From DAXETY01 sp051155755 (lineage in GTDB: Bacteria > Desulfobacterota > Desulfobacteria > Desulfobacterales > SG8-13): a stretch of DNA of 27,088 bases. The notes beneath the pieces are model-generated. The model was not told the origin of the DNA, made no database searches, and saw only the letters and a list, made by a program, of their open reading frames with translations. Numbering within the stretch: position 1 is the first letter of the stretch; the number at the start of each line of letters is the position of its first letter. The stretch lies in the NCBI GenBank assembly GCA_051155755.1, contig DAXETY010000122.1, positions 1 through 27,088 on the forward strand. Reading direction: 5' to 3'. A program made the position numbers and the translations under genes. Of the stretch, positions 7,515-15,992 are shown in pieces.

Positions 7515-8615
7515 TCACGGCTTCTGAATATAGCCTTCGATCATTACGTCCGCCCCGAAGCGCCGCACCTCGATACGTTCCAATTGGATGCCGTCTTCGA
7601 CCCGCTCTGCACCCGACCCTCGGCAGATGGGCACGCCATCGTCACCGCCGAGCATCCGCGGAGCGTAAAACAGCACGAGCTTGTCGACGATGCCGGCGCG
7701 CAGCGCCGATCCGATCACCGCACCGCCGCCCTCGATCAGCACACTGGTGATGCTCTTTTCTCCAAGCCGCTGCATCAGCGACTTCAGGTCGATACGCCCG
7801 TCTGACAGGCGAACCGGCAGCACTTCGGCACCGGCATCCAGCATTCGCTGCCGCGCCGCCGTCGAAACGGACGGACCGACGACGAGGATGGTGCCGGCAT
7901 CTGATTTGAGATTCAGCAGCCGGGCGTTCTCGGAAATGGTCAGGTGCGTGTCGAGTATGATGCGTCGCGGGTCTTTTCCGGCAAATCCGGCAATCCGCGT
8001 CGTGAGACTGGGGTCATCGGCCTTGACGGTTTCAATACCCACCAGAATGGCATCGAGGGCATGCCGCAGGCGATGCACGTACTGACGGGATGCCTCGCCG
8101 GATATCCACCTGGCATCGCCGCTGCGGGTGGCGATCCGTCCGTCGAGTGTCGCCGCACATTTGACAACCACGAAGGGGCATCCGGTGGTAATGTACTTGA
8201 CAAAGGCCTCGTTCAGCCGGCGAGCGGACGCCTCGCAGATGCCCACCTCCACCGCCAGGCCCCGCTGCCGCAGGTAATCGATGCCGCCGCCGGTTACCCG
8301 TGGGTTCGGATCCCGCATGGCCGCGACCACCCGCCGGATTCCGGCCTGCAATATGGCCTCTGTGCAGGGCGGTGTCCGTCCGGCGTGATTGCAAGGCTCC
8401 AGGGTCACGTACAGCTCGGCGTCGCGGGCCTTCCGGCCGGCCGCATTCATCGCGTTGATTTCGGCGTGGGGTTTTCCGATGGCCTCGTGCCAGCCCTCTC
8501 CAACGATCGAACCATCCTTGACCACCACGGCACCGACCATCGGATTCGGGGCAACATGGCCCTCGCCGCGACGCGCCAAATCTAGCGCATGACTCATGAA
8601 TTCGGCATCGTTCAT
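7515..8615 (-). CDS. ribD: Bifunctional pyrimidine deaminase / reductase RibD
   Basis: A 366-residue fusion carrying out the deaminase and reductase steps of riboflavin synthesis. Residues 1 to about 145 are a cytidine-deaminase fold with zinc ligands H50 (in KPHAEINAM), C75 and C84 (TLEPCNHAGRTPPC) and the catalytic Glu52. Residues from about 147 are the RibG/DHFR-like reductase, with KCAATLDGRIATRSGDARWISG and VLIEGGGAV. The start at 8615 gives MNDAEFMSHALDLARRGEG, in line with homologues, although no good Shine-Dalgarno sequence precedes it. It is the first rib gene of the cluster and follows nrdR by 59 bases, a gap with no recognisable riboswitch. Confidence 0.95.
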   Translation of the reverse strand: MNDAEFMSHALDLARRGEGHVAPNPMVGAVVVKDGSIVGEGWHEAIGKPHAEINAMNAAGRKARDAELYVTLEPCNHAGRTPPCTEAILQAGIRRVVAAMRDPNPRVTGGGIDYLRQRGLAVEVGICEASARRLNEAFVKYITTGCPFVVVKCAATLDGRIATRSGDARWISGEASRQYVHRLRHALDAILVGIETVKADDPSLTTRIAGFAGKDPRRIILDTHLTISENARLLNLKSDAGTILVVGPSVSTAARQRMLDAGAEVLPVRLSDGRIDLKSLMQRLGEKSITSVLIEGGGAVIGSALRAGIVDKLVLFYAPRMLGGDDGVPICRGSGAERVEDGIQLERIEVRRFGADVMIEGYIQKP

Positions 8616-8674
8616 TGAAGTCGGAACCGGTTGGCATCCCCGGGAACTTTGTCGAAAGTGGCTGCAAACGGCGG

Positions 8675-9130
8675 TTACTGTTTGCTCAGCAAGCTTTTCA
8701 ACTCGGAGACGAAATCGTTGACGTCCTTGAATTCGCGGTACACGGAAGCAAAGCGGACGTAGGCCACGTCGTCGAGCTGGTGCAGGCGGGCCATCACGCG
8801 CTCACCTAAGAAATGCGAGGAGATCTCCTTTTCACCGGTCTCGCGCAGGTCCCGCTCCAGTTCATCGATGAATTCTTCGATAACATGCATGCTGATATTG
8901 CGTTTTTCGCAGGCGCGCTGAATCCCCGATCGAATTTTTTCGCGCGAGAACACCTCACGGCGTCCGTCCTTTTTGATAATCATAATCGGGATTTCTTCAA
9001 TATGCTCATAGGTCGTAAAGCGCCGGGTGCACACCAGGCATTCCCGACGCCTCCGGATCACGCTGCCGTCCTTGCTCAACCTGGAATCAATCACCTTGTT
9101 GTCGATTTCACCGCAGAATGGACACTTCAT
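8675..9130 (-). CDS. nrdR: Transcriptional repressor NrdR
   Basis: A 151-residue regulator of ribonucleotide reductase genes that senses ATP/dATP. The N-terminal zinc ribbon has C3, C6, C31 and C34 (MKCPFCGEIDNKVIDSR, RRRRECLVCTRRFTTYE). An ATP-cone follows from about residue 49 (IIKKDGRREVFSREKIRSGI), with DVAYVRFASVYREFKDV near the end. The ATG at 9130 overlaps the stop of the dCMP deaminase gene as ATGA, implying coupling. Sitting next to dCMP deaminase and glyA fits a deoxynucleotide-supply theme. I saw no NrdR box in the window, and no nrd gene is present. Confidence 0.96.
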   Translation of the reverse strand: MKCPFCGEIDNKVIDSRLSKDGSVIRRRRECLVCTRRFTTYEHIEEIPIMIIKKDGRREVFSREKIRSGIQRACEKRNISMHVIEEFIDELERDLRETGEKEISSHFLGERVMARLHQLDDVAYVRFASVYREFKDVNDFVSELKSLLSKQ

Positions 9131-9606
9131 TCCGATTCTCCCCGGGACCCGATATCGTAGTGGATGACCTCGACCCTGGCCTCGGCCAGCAAATCCTTGG
9201 ATAGTGAGTCGGCATACCCCGAGAGATAATAGATTCGTTTGATGCCGGCGTTGATGATCATCTTGGCACAGATGGAACAGGGCTGGTTGGTGCAGAAAAG
9301 AACCGCACCGCGCACCGAAACACCGTGGAGAGCCGCCTGCAGCAGCGCATTTTGTTCGGCATGGATGCCGCGGCACAGTTCGTGCCGTTCTCCGGAAGGA
9401 ATGTTCATCGTCTCCCGCAGGCATCCCACGTCCAGGCAATGACGGATTCCGGACGGGGCGCCGTTGTATCCGGTGGTCAGGATGCGTTTGTCTTTAACAA
9501 TAATTGCGCCGACAGCCCGCCGCGTGCAGGTGGACCGTTGGGCTACCAGCTCGGTAATGTTCATGAAATACGTTTCCCAGGAGGGGCGCTCTTTGGTGCG
9601 GTTCAT
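9127..9606 (-). CDS. dCMP deaminase (zinc deaminase family)
   Basis: A 159-residue zinc deaminase predicted to convert dCMP to dUMP, the substrate for thymidylate synthase. Zinc and catalytic residues are H82 and E84 (GIHAEQNA), C110 and C113 (NQPCSICAK). The N-terminal RPSWETYFMNITELVAQRSTC and the TTGYNGAPSG motif distinguish the dCMP deaminase/ComEB group from cytidine or tRNA deaminases. The chosen ATG (9606) overlaps the glyA stop by ATGA, and its own stop overlaps the nrdR start the same way, so glyA, this gene and nrdR form a tightly coupled triplet. Substrate specificity rests on family membership. Confidence 0.92.
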   Translation of the reverse strand: MNRTKERPSWETYFMNITELVAQRSTCTRRAVGAIIVKDKRILTTGYNGAPSGIRHCLDVGCLRETMNIPSGERHELCRGIHAEQNALLQAALHGVSVRGAVLFCTNQPCSICAKMIINAGIKRIYYLSGYADSLSKDLLAEARVEVIHYDIGSRGESE

Positions 9607-10856
9607 CCTTCGTACTCCGGATACAGGGGAAAGTCCCGGCACAGGGCCTGGCTTTCCTTGCGAATTTGCTCCAGGCGCCGGTCGTCGTCGGTGGCGCGCA
9701 AGGCCGAGCCGATCAGTTCGGCGATTCGGGACATTTCCGCCACTCCCATCCCGCGCGTTGTAACCGCCGGCGTGCCGATCCGGATGCCGCTGGTGACCAA
9801 CGGACTTTCGGGATCGAAGGGCACGGCATTTTTGTTCACGGTAATTCCGGCCCGGCCCAGGGCATCTTCGGCAGCTTTGCCGGTAAGGCCGAGGTTGCGC
9901 AAATCGAGCATCATCAGGTGGTTGTCGGTACCGTTTGAGACCAGCCGGATGCCCTGGCCTTTCAGGTCCCGGGCCAGGACGCGGGCGTTTTTCAGCACGT
10001 TCATCTGGTAACTGGCAAATTCGGGCCCCAGAGCCTCTTTAAAAGCCACCGCCTTGGCGGCGATTACGTGCATCAAGGGGCCGCCCTGGATACCCGGAAA
10101 AATCTGCTTGTTGATCTTCTGGCCGTAGTCGGCCTGAGCCAGGATCAAACCGCCCCGGGGACCCCGCAGGGTTTTATGGGTCGTGGAGGAAACCACGTCG
10201 GCGGAAGGTATCGGGGAGGGATGCAGCCCGGCGGCCACCAGGCCGGCAATATGGGCCATGTCCACCATTAAATAGGCCCCATGGGCGGAAGCGATCCGGG
10301 CAAAGCGTTCGAAATCGATGGTCCGCGGGTAGGCGCTGGCGCCGGCGACGATCATCCGGGGGCGATGGGCATCGGCCAGGCGGGCCACTTCTTCGTAATC
10401 GATGGTCTCGCTGTTTCGATCGACGCCGTAGGAGACGAATCGAAACAGGCGGCCGGAAAAATTGACCGGGCTGCCGTGGGTCAGATGCCCGCCATGCGCC
10501 AGACTCATGCCCAGCACGGTGTCGCCGGGCTCCAGCAACGCGAAATAAATCGCCATGTTGGCCTGTGAGCCCGAATGCGGTTGCACGTTGGCATAGGGAG
10601 CGTTGAACAGGTCCTTGGCCCGGTCGACGGCCAGCTTCTCGGCAATGTCGACGAATTCACAGCCGCCGTAGTAACGCTTGTCGGGATACCCTTCGGCGTA
10701 TTTATTGGTCAACACGCTGCCCTGAACGGCCATCACCGCCCGGCTGGCAAAATTCTCCGATGCGATCAGCTCCAGAGTGTCGCGTTGCCGGGCAAGCTCT
10801 TCAGCCACGGTGCGCGCCATGTCGGGATCGGTCTGTTCAATCCATTTCAGGTCCAA
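9603..10856 (-). CDS. glyA: Serine hydroxymethyltransferase
   Basis: A 417-residue PLP enzyme interconverting serine and glycine and producing methylene-tetrahydrofolate. Diagnostic segments are RQRDTLELIASENFAS, NKYAEGYPDKRYYGG, VQPHSGSQAN, MVDMAHIAGLVAAG and the PLP-lysine motif VSSTTHKTLRGPRGG (K228). I place the start at a TTG (10856): AAGGA lies about 6 bases upstream, and the protein then begins MDLKWIEQTDPDMARTV with normal family length. The open frame continues 57 codons further upstream, but that part is not SHMT-like. The stop overlaps the downstream deaminase start. Its folate product feeds dTMP synthesis together with that deaminase. Confidence 0.95.
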   Translation of the reverse strand: MDLKWIEQTDPDMARTVAEELARQRDTLELIASENFASRAVMAVQGSVLTNKYAEGYPDKRYYGGCEFVDIAEKLAVDRAKDLFNAPYANVQPHSGSQANMAIYFALLEPGDTVLGMSLAHGGHLTHGSPVNFSGRLFRFVSYGVDRNSETIDYEEVARLADAHRPRMIVAGASAYPRTIDFERFARIASAHGAYLMVDMAHIAGLVAAGLHPSPIPSADVVSSTTHKTLRGPRGGLILAQADYGQKINKQIFPGIQGGPLMHVIAAKAVAFKEALGPEFASYQMNVLKNARVLARDLKGQGIRLVSNGTDNHLMMLDLRNLGLTGKAAEDALGRAGITVNKNAVPFDPESPLVTSGIRIGTPAVTTRGMGVAEMSRIAELIGSALRATDDDRRLEQIRKESQALCRDFPLYPEYEG

Positions 10857-10947
10857 TGTGAGTCCTTTAATAGTAAACGATTCCCAAATGGTGGGGCTTG
10901 CGGAGCCGGCGCATATCCCGTGGCTGCCGGAAAAGGTCCGGACGGGG

Positions 10948-11427
10948 TTAACCCGGGGATTCCCCGGTGGCCGGTTCGCCTTTGCGATCGAATTGCTCCA
11001 GCCGCCGGCGATGACGGCCGCCTTCAAAGGGCGTGTTCAGCCATACGTCCACCAGCTCGAGCGCCAGGACATCGCCGGTCACACGGCCGCCGAGAACCAG
11101 AATGTTGGCATCGTTGTGGCGGCGGCTCATCGCCGCACCAAACGGCTCGTTGCAGAGTGCCGCGCGCACATTGCGAAATTTATTGGCAACCATGCTCATG
11201 CCGATGCCGGTGCCGCACATCAAAATACCCCGCTCGAACGTTCCACTGGATACCTGGGATGCCACCCGGATCCCAAAGTCCGGGTAGTCTACAGAATCGA
11301 GGCCGTGGGTGCCGGCATCTTCCACCCGGTATCCCTTACGCATTAAATGCTGCTTGACCGCTTCTTTCATGGGGTAGGCGGCGTGATCGCTGCCGATGAT
11401 CACTGCGGGCTGGTTGCTGTTTCCCAT
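10948..11427 (-). CDS. rpiB: Ribose 5-phosphate isomerase B
   Basis: A 159-residue RpiB/LacAB-type isomerase (ribose 5-phosphate to and from ribulose 5-phosphate). IIGSDHAAYPMKE gives the Asp-His of the phosphosugar site, CGTGIGMSMVANK carries the catalytic Cys71, and SRRHNDANILVLGGR closes the active site. Ribulose 5-phosphate is also the RibB substrate, so the link to the downstream rib genes is metabolic as well as positional. The ATG at 11427 follows GGGGAG at 6 bases. It is 91 bases upstream of glyA and downstream of the fabF terminator, so it may need readthrough or its own promoter. Confidence 0.95.
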   Translation of the reverse strand: MGNSNQPAVIIGSDHAAYPMKEAVKQHLMRKGYRVEDAGTHGLDSVDYPDFGIRVASQVSSGTFERGILMCGTGIGMSMVANKFRNVRAALCNEPFGAAMSRRHNDANILVLGGRVTGDVLALELVDVWLNTPFEGGRHRRRLEQFDRKGEPATGESPG

Positions 11428-11510
11428 TCCTTTCTCCCCTTTTGAGATGATCGGGCACCCTGGAACAAGCGCAATCTTCCTCATTAGCCAATTCACCCAA
11501 GCTCCGCAAG

Positions 11511-11539
11511 AAAAAAATTGCCTCCCCGGAGGGAGGCAA
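11511..11539 (-). terminator. Intrinsic terminator downstream of fabF
   Basis: On the minus strand a perfect 9-bp stem (TTGCCTCCC at 11518-11526 with GGGAGGCAA at 11531-11539) closes a 4-base loop. It is followed directly by seven T residues (A at 11511-11517 on the plus strand). It sits 38 bases past the fabF stop and before rpiB, splitting the lipid genes from the downstream run, at least partially. Confidence 0.88.
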
Positions 11540-11577
11540 CTCGGCATTGAGCGAGAAAACCAGGCAGCCGTTCGACG

Positions 11578-12822
11578 TCAGTTATCGGAGTAGGCTTTCA
11601 GCAGCAGACAGGCGTTGGTGCCACCGAAACCGAAGGAATTGGTCAGCGCATATTCAACCGGTTGTTTACGGGCGGTGTTCGGCACGTAATCCAGGTCGCA
11701 CTCTTCGTCCCGGTTCTCGTAGTTGATGGTGGGCGGGATGATGCCGTGGTGGATTGTCAACGCGGTAAACACGGTTTCGATTCCGCCCGCACCGCCCAGC
11801 AAATGCCCCGTCATCGACTTGGTGGAGCTGACGGGAATGCTGTGGGCCTTTTCCTTGAAAACATCTTTGATGGCACGGGTTTCGTAAAGATCGTTCAACG
11901 GCGTGGAAGTGCCGTGGGCATTGATGTAACCGACCCGATCGTAAGCGACCCCGGCGTCGTCCAGGGCAGCCTGCATGCATCTCACCGCCCCGTTGCCGTC
12001 CGGCGGCGGAGAGGTCATGTGGTAACCGTCACCGGTCATCCCGTATCCCACGATTTCCGCGTAGATTTTGGCACCGCGGTTGCGGGCATGTTCCAGTTCT
12101 TCAATGATCAGAATGCCGCTGCCCTCTCCGACCACAAAGCCGTCGCGATCACGATCGAACGGGCGTGAGGCCTTCTGCGGATCGTCGTTGCGGGTGGAAA
12201 GCGCCTTCATGGCATTGAAACCGGCCACGCAGGAACCGGTGACCACTGCCTCCACGCCGCCGGTGATCATCGCATCCGCCACGCCGCACTGAATGGCCTT
12301 GAAAGAGTCGCCCACGGCATGGGTGCCGGCGGCACAGGCGGTGGCCAACGATGCGTTGGGCCCTTTGGCACCGAAATGAATCGAAATCATACCGGGTGCC
12401 ATATTTCCGATCATCAGCGGGATAAAAAACGGTGATACCCGGCGAGGCCCGCTCTTCTGAATGAGTCGGATGGTGTTCTCCATGCTTTCCAGTCCGCCCA
12501 GGCCGCAACCGGTGATCACCCCGACGCGATTTCCGTTGTCCGGGTCGATTTTCAGCCCGGAGTCCTCCATCGCCATGCGGGTTGCCGCAATGGAATAAGC
12601 GATAAACAACTCCGTGCGCTTGGCCTCTTTGGCCGGAAGCCAGTCTGCCGGTTGGAAATTTTTGACCTCACCGGCGATTTTGCTCTGATATTGCGAGGTG
12701 TCGAACCGCGTAATTTCGCCGATTCCCGATTGGCCGGCAATCAGCGCATCCCAGGTTTCCCGGACACCGATACCGAGGGGCGTAACCAGGCCCACTCCGG
12801 TAACAACCACCCTTCGTTTCAA
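11578..12822 (-). CDS. fabF: 3-oxoacyl-ACP synthase II
   Basis: A 414-residue condensing enzyme that elongates acyl-ACP with malonyl-ACP. The Cys-His-His triad is visible: C163 in TACAAGTHAVGD, H303 in INAHGTSTPLND and H340 in KSMTGHLLGGAGG; SFGFGGTNA lies near the C-terminus. The start codon is TTG (12822), with a strong AGGAGG 5 bases upstream, giving MKRRVVVTGVGLVTPLG as in homologues. It follows acpP after a 198-base gap in which I see no gene, and is followed by a clear intrinsic terminator. Confidence 0.96.
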   Translation of the reverse strand: MKRRVVVTGVGLVTPLGIGVRETWDALIAGQSGIGEITRFDTSQYQSKIAGEVKNFQPADWLPAKEAKRTELFIAYSIAATRMAMEDSGLKIDPDNGNRVGVITGCGLGGLESMENTIRLIQKSGPRRVSPFFIPLMIGNMAPGMISIHFGAKGPNASLATACAAGTHAVGDSFKAIQCGVADAMITGGVEAVVTGSCVAGFNAMKALSTRNDDPQKASRPFDRDRDGFVVGEGSGILIIEELEHARNRGAKIYAEIVGYGMTGDGYHMTSPPPDGNGAVRCMQAALDDAGVAYDRVGYINAHGTSTPLNDLYETRAIKDVFKEKAHSIPVSSTKSMTGHLLGGAGGIETVFTALTIHHGIIPPTINYENRDEECDLDYVPNTARKQPVEYALTNSFGFGGTNACLLLKAYSDN

Positions 12823-13020
12823 AAGTTCCTCCTAAACGGAATCCATGGGTCATCCACAGCAATCGGAGTTTGCACCCGCCGACGCGGAAGGTTTCATCCC
12901 CTTTGCGAGTACGAAATCCGCACCGGTTGACTGCCGGGCAACCTTTGCATTGATGACAAAGCCGCCTCCGCAGCGGTGAGCGCCCGCATCAACCGGGCAA
13001 ACCGCGAACGGCCCGGCAAT

Positions 13021-13251
13021 TCAGGACTGTGCTTTGACGAAATCGATCGCATCCTTTACGGTTTGAATTTTCTCGGCATCTTCATCGGAGATGTCGGTAT
13101 CGAATTCTTCCTCCATGGACATGATCAACTCCACCAAATCCAGGGAGTCGGCCCCCAGGTCGTCGACAAAAGAAGCTTCGGGTACGACTTCTTCCAGGTC
13201 CACTCCCAGTTTTTCGGCAATGATTTTTTTGACTTTATCTTCGACTGACAT
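13021..13251 (-). CDS. acpP: Acyl carrier protein
   Basis: A 76-residue acidic carrier protein. The GADSLDLVELIMSMEEEF segment holds Ser36, the 4'-phosphopantetheine attachment site. Length, charge and the neighbouring fabG and fabF identify it as the fatty-acid ACP. The ATG follows AGGAGG at 7 bases, a strong site as expected for an abundant protein. It lies 14 bases downstream of fabG. Confidence 0.97.
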   Translation of the reverse strand: MSVEDKVKKIIAEKLGVDLEEVVPEASFVDDLGADSLDLVELIMSMEEEFDTDISDEDAEKIQTVKDAIDFVKAQS

Positions 13252-13265
13252 TCACTTTCCTCCTT

Positions 13266-14030
13266 TCACATGTACATACCACCGCTGACGTGTATCACTT
13301 GACCGGTAATATAATCTGCCTGTTCGGATACCAGAAACGCCACCGCCGCCGCCACGTCTTCGGGCTGACCGGGCCGTGCCAGCGGCACCTGCGACAGCAT
13401 GGCCTCCCGTACGCTGTCGGGCAGGGCTGCGGTCATGTCGGTTTCGATAAAACCGGGGGCCACCGCATTCACCGTGATGCCGCGCGGCGCCAGCTCTTTG
13501 GCCGCCGTTTTGGTCAAACCGATGAGGCCGGCCTTGGAAGCCACGTAGTTGGCCTGACCGGCATTGCCGATCACCCCCACAATGGAGGCCATGTTGACGA
13601 TCCGGCCCGAGCGCTGTTTCATCATCTGTTTGGCAGCCAGCTGGGTGCAGCGGAACACGGCCTTCAAATTGATGTCCAGTACCATGTCCCAGTCCGCCTC
13701 CTTCATGCGGACCAACAGCGAATCCCGCGTGATGCCGGCATTGTTGACCAGAACGTCGATCCGACCGTTTGCCTCGATCACCTGGTCAAAGAAGCCCTTG
13801 ATTTCGTCCGCATCGGCCACATTCACACTGGTGCCGGAAGCCCGGCCGCCGGCATTGGACACCGCCGCCTCGGTTTCCCGTGCGGCGGCCGCCTCGCCTT
13901 CCGGATCGGCCGGATTGAAATAATTAAAAACGATGCGCGTGTTCGGATCGGCCAGGGCCAGGCACACCGCTCGACCGATGCCGCGCGAACCGCCCGTGAC
14001 GACCGCAACTCTGGGTTGTTGTTCCGGCAT
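13266..14030 (-). CDS. fabG: 3-oxoacyl-ACP reductase
   Basis: A 254-residue short-chain dehydrogenase that reduces 3-oxoacyl-ACP with NADPH. It has the cofactor motif TGGSRGIGR (12-20), NNAGITRDSLL, Asn120, and catalytic Ser149, Tyr162 and Lys166 in the MASIVGVIGNAGQANYVASK stretch. The C-terminal ADYITGQVIHVSGGMYM is typical of FabG. Compared with the usual FabG it has a slightly longer 35-55 region (NPADPEGEAAAA). GAGG precedes the ATG at 14030. It starts 9 bases after the acyl-CoA dehydrogenase homologue and runs into acpP, so the three form one operon. Confidence 0.95.
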   Translation of the reverse strand: MPEQQPRVAVVTGGSRGIGRAVCLALADPNTRIVFNYFNPADPEGEAAAARETEAAVSNAGGRASGTSVNVADADEIKGFFDQVIEANGRIDVLVNNAGITRDSLLVRMKEADWDMVLDINLKAVFRCTQLAAKQMMKQRSGRIVNMASIVGVIGNAGQANYVASKAGLIGLTKTAAKELAPRGITVNAVAPGFIETDMTAALPDSVREAMLSQVPLARPGQPEDVAAAVAFLVSEQADYITGQVIHVSGGMYM

Positions 14031-14039
14031 ACCTACCTC

Positions 14040-15707
14040 TTACCTCTCAAAAATGATGTCGGCCACACGGTCCATGACGGAGATGACACCCTGGTAGCTC
14101 TCATTGAGTTGGTTCAGACCGTTGCCGTCGACAAAGGCCTGAATTTCATCCGGTTCAAAGGCACCGCTGCCCTGCAGGATGGTCGATACATTGGTGTGAA
14201 CCAGCCGGGCGGTTTCGTAGGCGAACAACCGGCACATCAGCTCAAGTCGCCGGGCGGCCGCTGCGCTGGTGTCGGCCGCGGTAGCGGCTTTGCGCGCCAG
14301 GGCGCATCCGATTTCAACGTAGGTGGCCATGTCGGCCAGCAGAAACATGACCGCCTGCACCCGGGTCAGCTTTTTTTCATGCACCCGCAGAAAAGTTTCG
14401 TTGAGAATCCGGGCGGCCCGCGCCAGAAACCGGCAGCCGGCACCGGGAATGCGAGCTTCGAGCGCTTCCACGCCAGCGGATCGGGACCCGTAAAAATCTC
14501 CTTTGGTCTTTACGGTCGTTCGCCAGCGGAAGGTGCTGATGATGTTCTGTTGAACCTCACTGGCGCCTTCGTAGATGCAGGTGATCTTGACGTCCCGTTT
14601 GATTTTTTCGACCTCGAACTCACTCGTGTAACCGTATCCGCCCAGCGCCTGCATGCAATCTTCGGCCGCGCGATTGCCGGCCTCGGTGGCAAAATACTTG
14701 GCGATGGAACCTTCCACCTGCAGGTCTTTTTCACCGGCATCGAGCCTTTCGGCAACCTCGTCGATGTATGCGGCCGCCGCGGCCAGACGCACGGCATGCG
14801 GCACGATGAGCTTGTGGGTATAACCTTGTTTTTCGGACAGCAGGGAGCCGCTGACAAAGCGCTCTTTGGCGTACGGAATCGCGATATTCAATGCGGCTTC
14901 GCCGGCGCCCAGGCCCATGGCGGCAACCATCAGGCGCGTGTATCCGAAAACCTGGTTGGCCTGCTTGAGGCCCTTGCCGGGCACCCCCCCGATCAGATTT
15001 TCAATGGGAACAAAGACGTCGTTGAATGACAACGATGCGGTCTGCGAGGCGCGAATGCCGTGTTTTTCTTCACTGCGGCCGGGCTCGAAGCCCCCGGTGC
15101 CCTTTTCGACGACGAAAAAAGTCGGCCCTTCGGGCGTCTTGGCCAGCAGCGTAATGAAATCGGCCGCCGCCCCGGTGGAAATGAACTGCTTGGTACCGTT
15201 GACCTTGTGACCGATCAAGGCGCCGTCATCGCCATAGACCGGCGCGGCTTTGGTCTTGATGTTGGCGACATCGCTGCCGGCCCCCGGTTCGGTGACCGCA
15301 TAGGCGACCAGCGCATCGCCTTCGGCGATTTTACCGAGCCACTTTTGCTTTTGGGCTTCGGTGCCTCCCACAACCAGCGGATCCGCACCGAGTTGGATGG
15401 CAAAAAACGCCGTGGTGATGCCGAGGCAAATCTTGGACATTTCCCGGGTGACGATGGCACTGTCGCGGGCCCCGCCGCCCATGCCGCCATAGGACTCGGG
15501 AATCATCAACAACTGCAGGCCGATTTCCGGCCCCAGCATTTCCCGCAGCGTCTCCTCGGGGAACACTTCTTCCTTGTCCCATTGAAGCACCCGATCCTTG
15601 GCCAGCAAGCGCTTGCTGAGCTGCCGGACCGTGTCGAGCACCATTTGCCGCATCTCCAGGTCGAGACCGTAGAGCTTTCCGGATGTATCGGGTAATGTTG
15701 CAACCAT
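14040..15707 (-). CDS. Acyl-CoA (or acyl-ACP) dehydrogenase homologue with C-terminal extension
   Basis: A 555-residue flavoprotein of the acyl-CoA dehydrogenase superfamily. It shows VTEPGAGSDVANIKTKA (138-154), the GTKQFISTGAAADF strand, GIRASQTASLSFNDVFVP, the flavin/dimer motif QALGGYGYTSEFEVEK (353-368) and the catalytic-base motif IYEGASEVQQN with Glu380. About 155 further mostly helical residues follow, making it longer than the common 380-residue enzymes and closer to VLCAD/ACAD9-like forms. The ATG at 15707 (MVATLPDTSG) has GAGGA about 9-10 bases upstream. Its place between rpmF and fabG, where plsX, fabH and fabD often occur, suggests an acyl-ACP substrate or a role in making unsaturated acids. 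That is inference; beta-oxidation use is the simpler alternative. Confidence 0.9.
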   Translation of the reverse strand: MVATLPDTSGKLYGLDLEMRQMVLDTVRQLSKRLLAKDRVLQWDKEEVFPEETLREMLGPEIGLQLLMIPESYGGMGGGARDSAIVTREMSKICLGITTAFFAIQLGADPLVVGGTEAQKQKWLGKIAEGDALVAYAVTEPGAGSDVANIKTKAAPVYGDDGALIGHKVNGTKQFISTGAAADFITLLAKTPEGPTFFVVEKGTGGFEPGRSEEKHGIRASQTASLSFNDVFVPIENLIGGVPGKGLKQANQVFGYTRLMVAAMGLGAGEAALNIAIPYAKERFVSGSLLSEKQGYTHKLIVPHAVRLAAAAAYIDEVAERLDAGEKDLQVEGSIAKYFATEAGNRAAEDCMQALGGYGYTSEFEVEKIKRDVKITCIYEGASEVQQNIISTFRWRTTVKTKGDFYGSRSAGVEALEARIPGAGCRFLARAARILNETFLRVHEKKLTRVQAVMFLLADMATYVEIGCALARKAATAADTSAAAARRLELMCRLFAYETARLVHTNVSTILQGSGAFEPDEIQAFVDGNGLNQLNESYQGVISVMDRVADIIFER

Positions 15708-15739
15708 AACGGAACGGTCCTCTGGGTCTGATTTCGGGT

Positions 15740-15919
15740 TTATTCCTCGACTTCCACTACGTTGCGGCCTTTGTAAGCGCCACAGGACGGACAGGCGCGG
15801 TGTGGCACCACGGCTTCTCCGCATTCAGGGCATGTGGAAACATTGGGCACTTTGGCCTTTTTGTGTGCCCGGCGCATATCGCGTTTGGACTTGGACGTTT
15901 TTCGCTTTGGAAGAGCCAT
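15740..15919 (-). CDS. rpmF: 50S ribosomal protein L32
   Basis: A 59-residue ribosomal protein with the usual basic start MALPKRKTSKSKRDMRRAH and a four-Cys zinc ribbon (CPECGEAVVPHRACPSCG). The ATG at 15919 has AGGAG 8 bases upstream. It is the first gene of the fab operon, as in many bacteria, but its usual upstream partner yceD lies about 3.6 kb away at 19498-20037, with plus-strand genes in between. It is transcribed from the promoter at 15993-16021. Confidence 0.97.
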   Translation of the reverse strand: MALPKRKTSKSKRDMRRAHKKAKVPNVSTCPECGEAVVPHRACPSCGAYKGRNVVEVEE

Positions 15920-15992
15920 TAGCAAATCTCCTAACCATTTGAATTTTAAATCAATAACATTTAATCTACTGCAAATACAAGAACAAGCGGTC

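Noticed and set aside
8616..8674. FMN riboswitch before ribD
   Set aside because: The 59-base nrdR-ribD gap is too short and shows none of the RFN consensus blocks; none was seen before ribE or ribBA either.
10953..10967. Palindrome CCGGGGA-T-TCCCCGG at the rpiB 3' end
   Set aside because: It lies within the last codons of rpiB, its one-base centre is poor for an RNA hairpin and no T-run follows, so I do not call it a terminator.
13290..15029. A 579-codon plus-strand open frame opposite fabG and the dehydrogenase
   Set aside because: It spans two well-supported opposite-strand genes and their junction, which a real gene would be unlikely to do; composition is that of a shadow frame.
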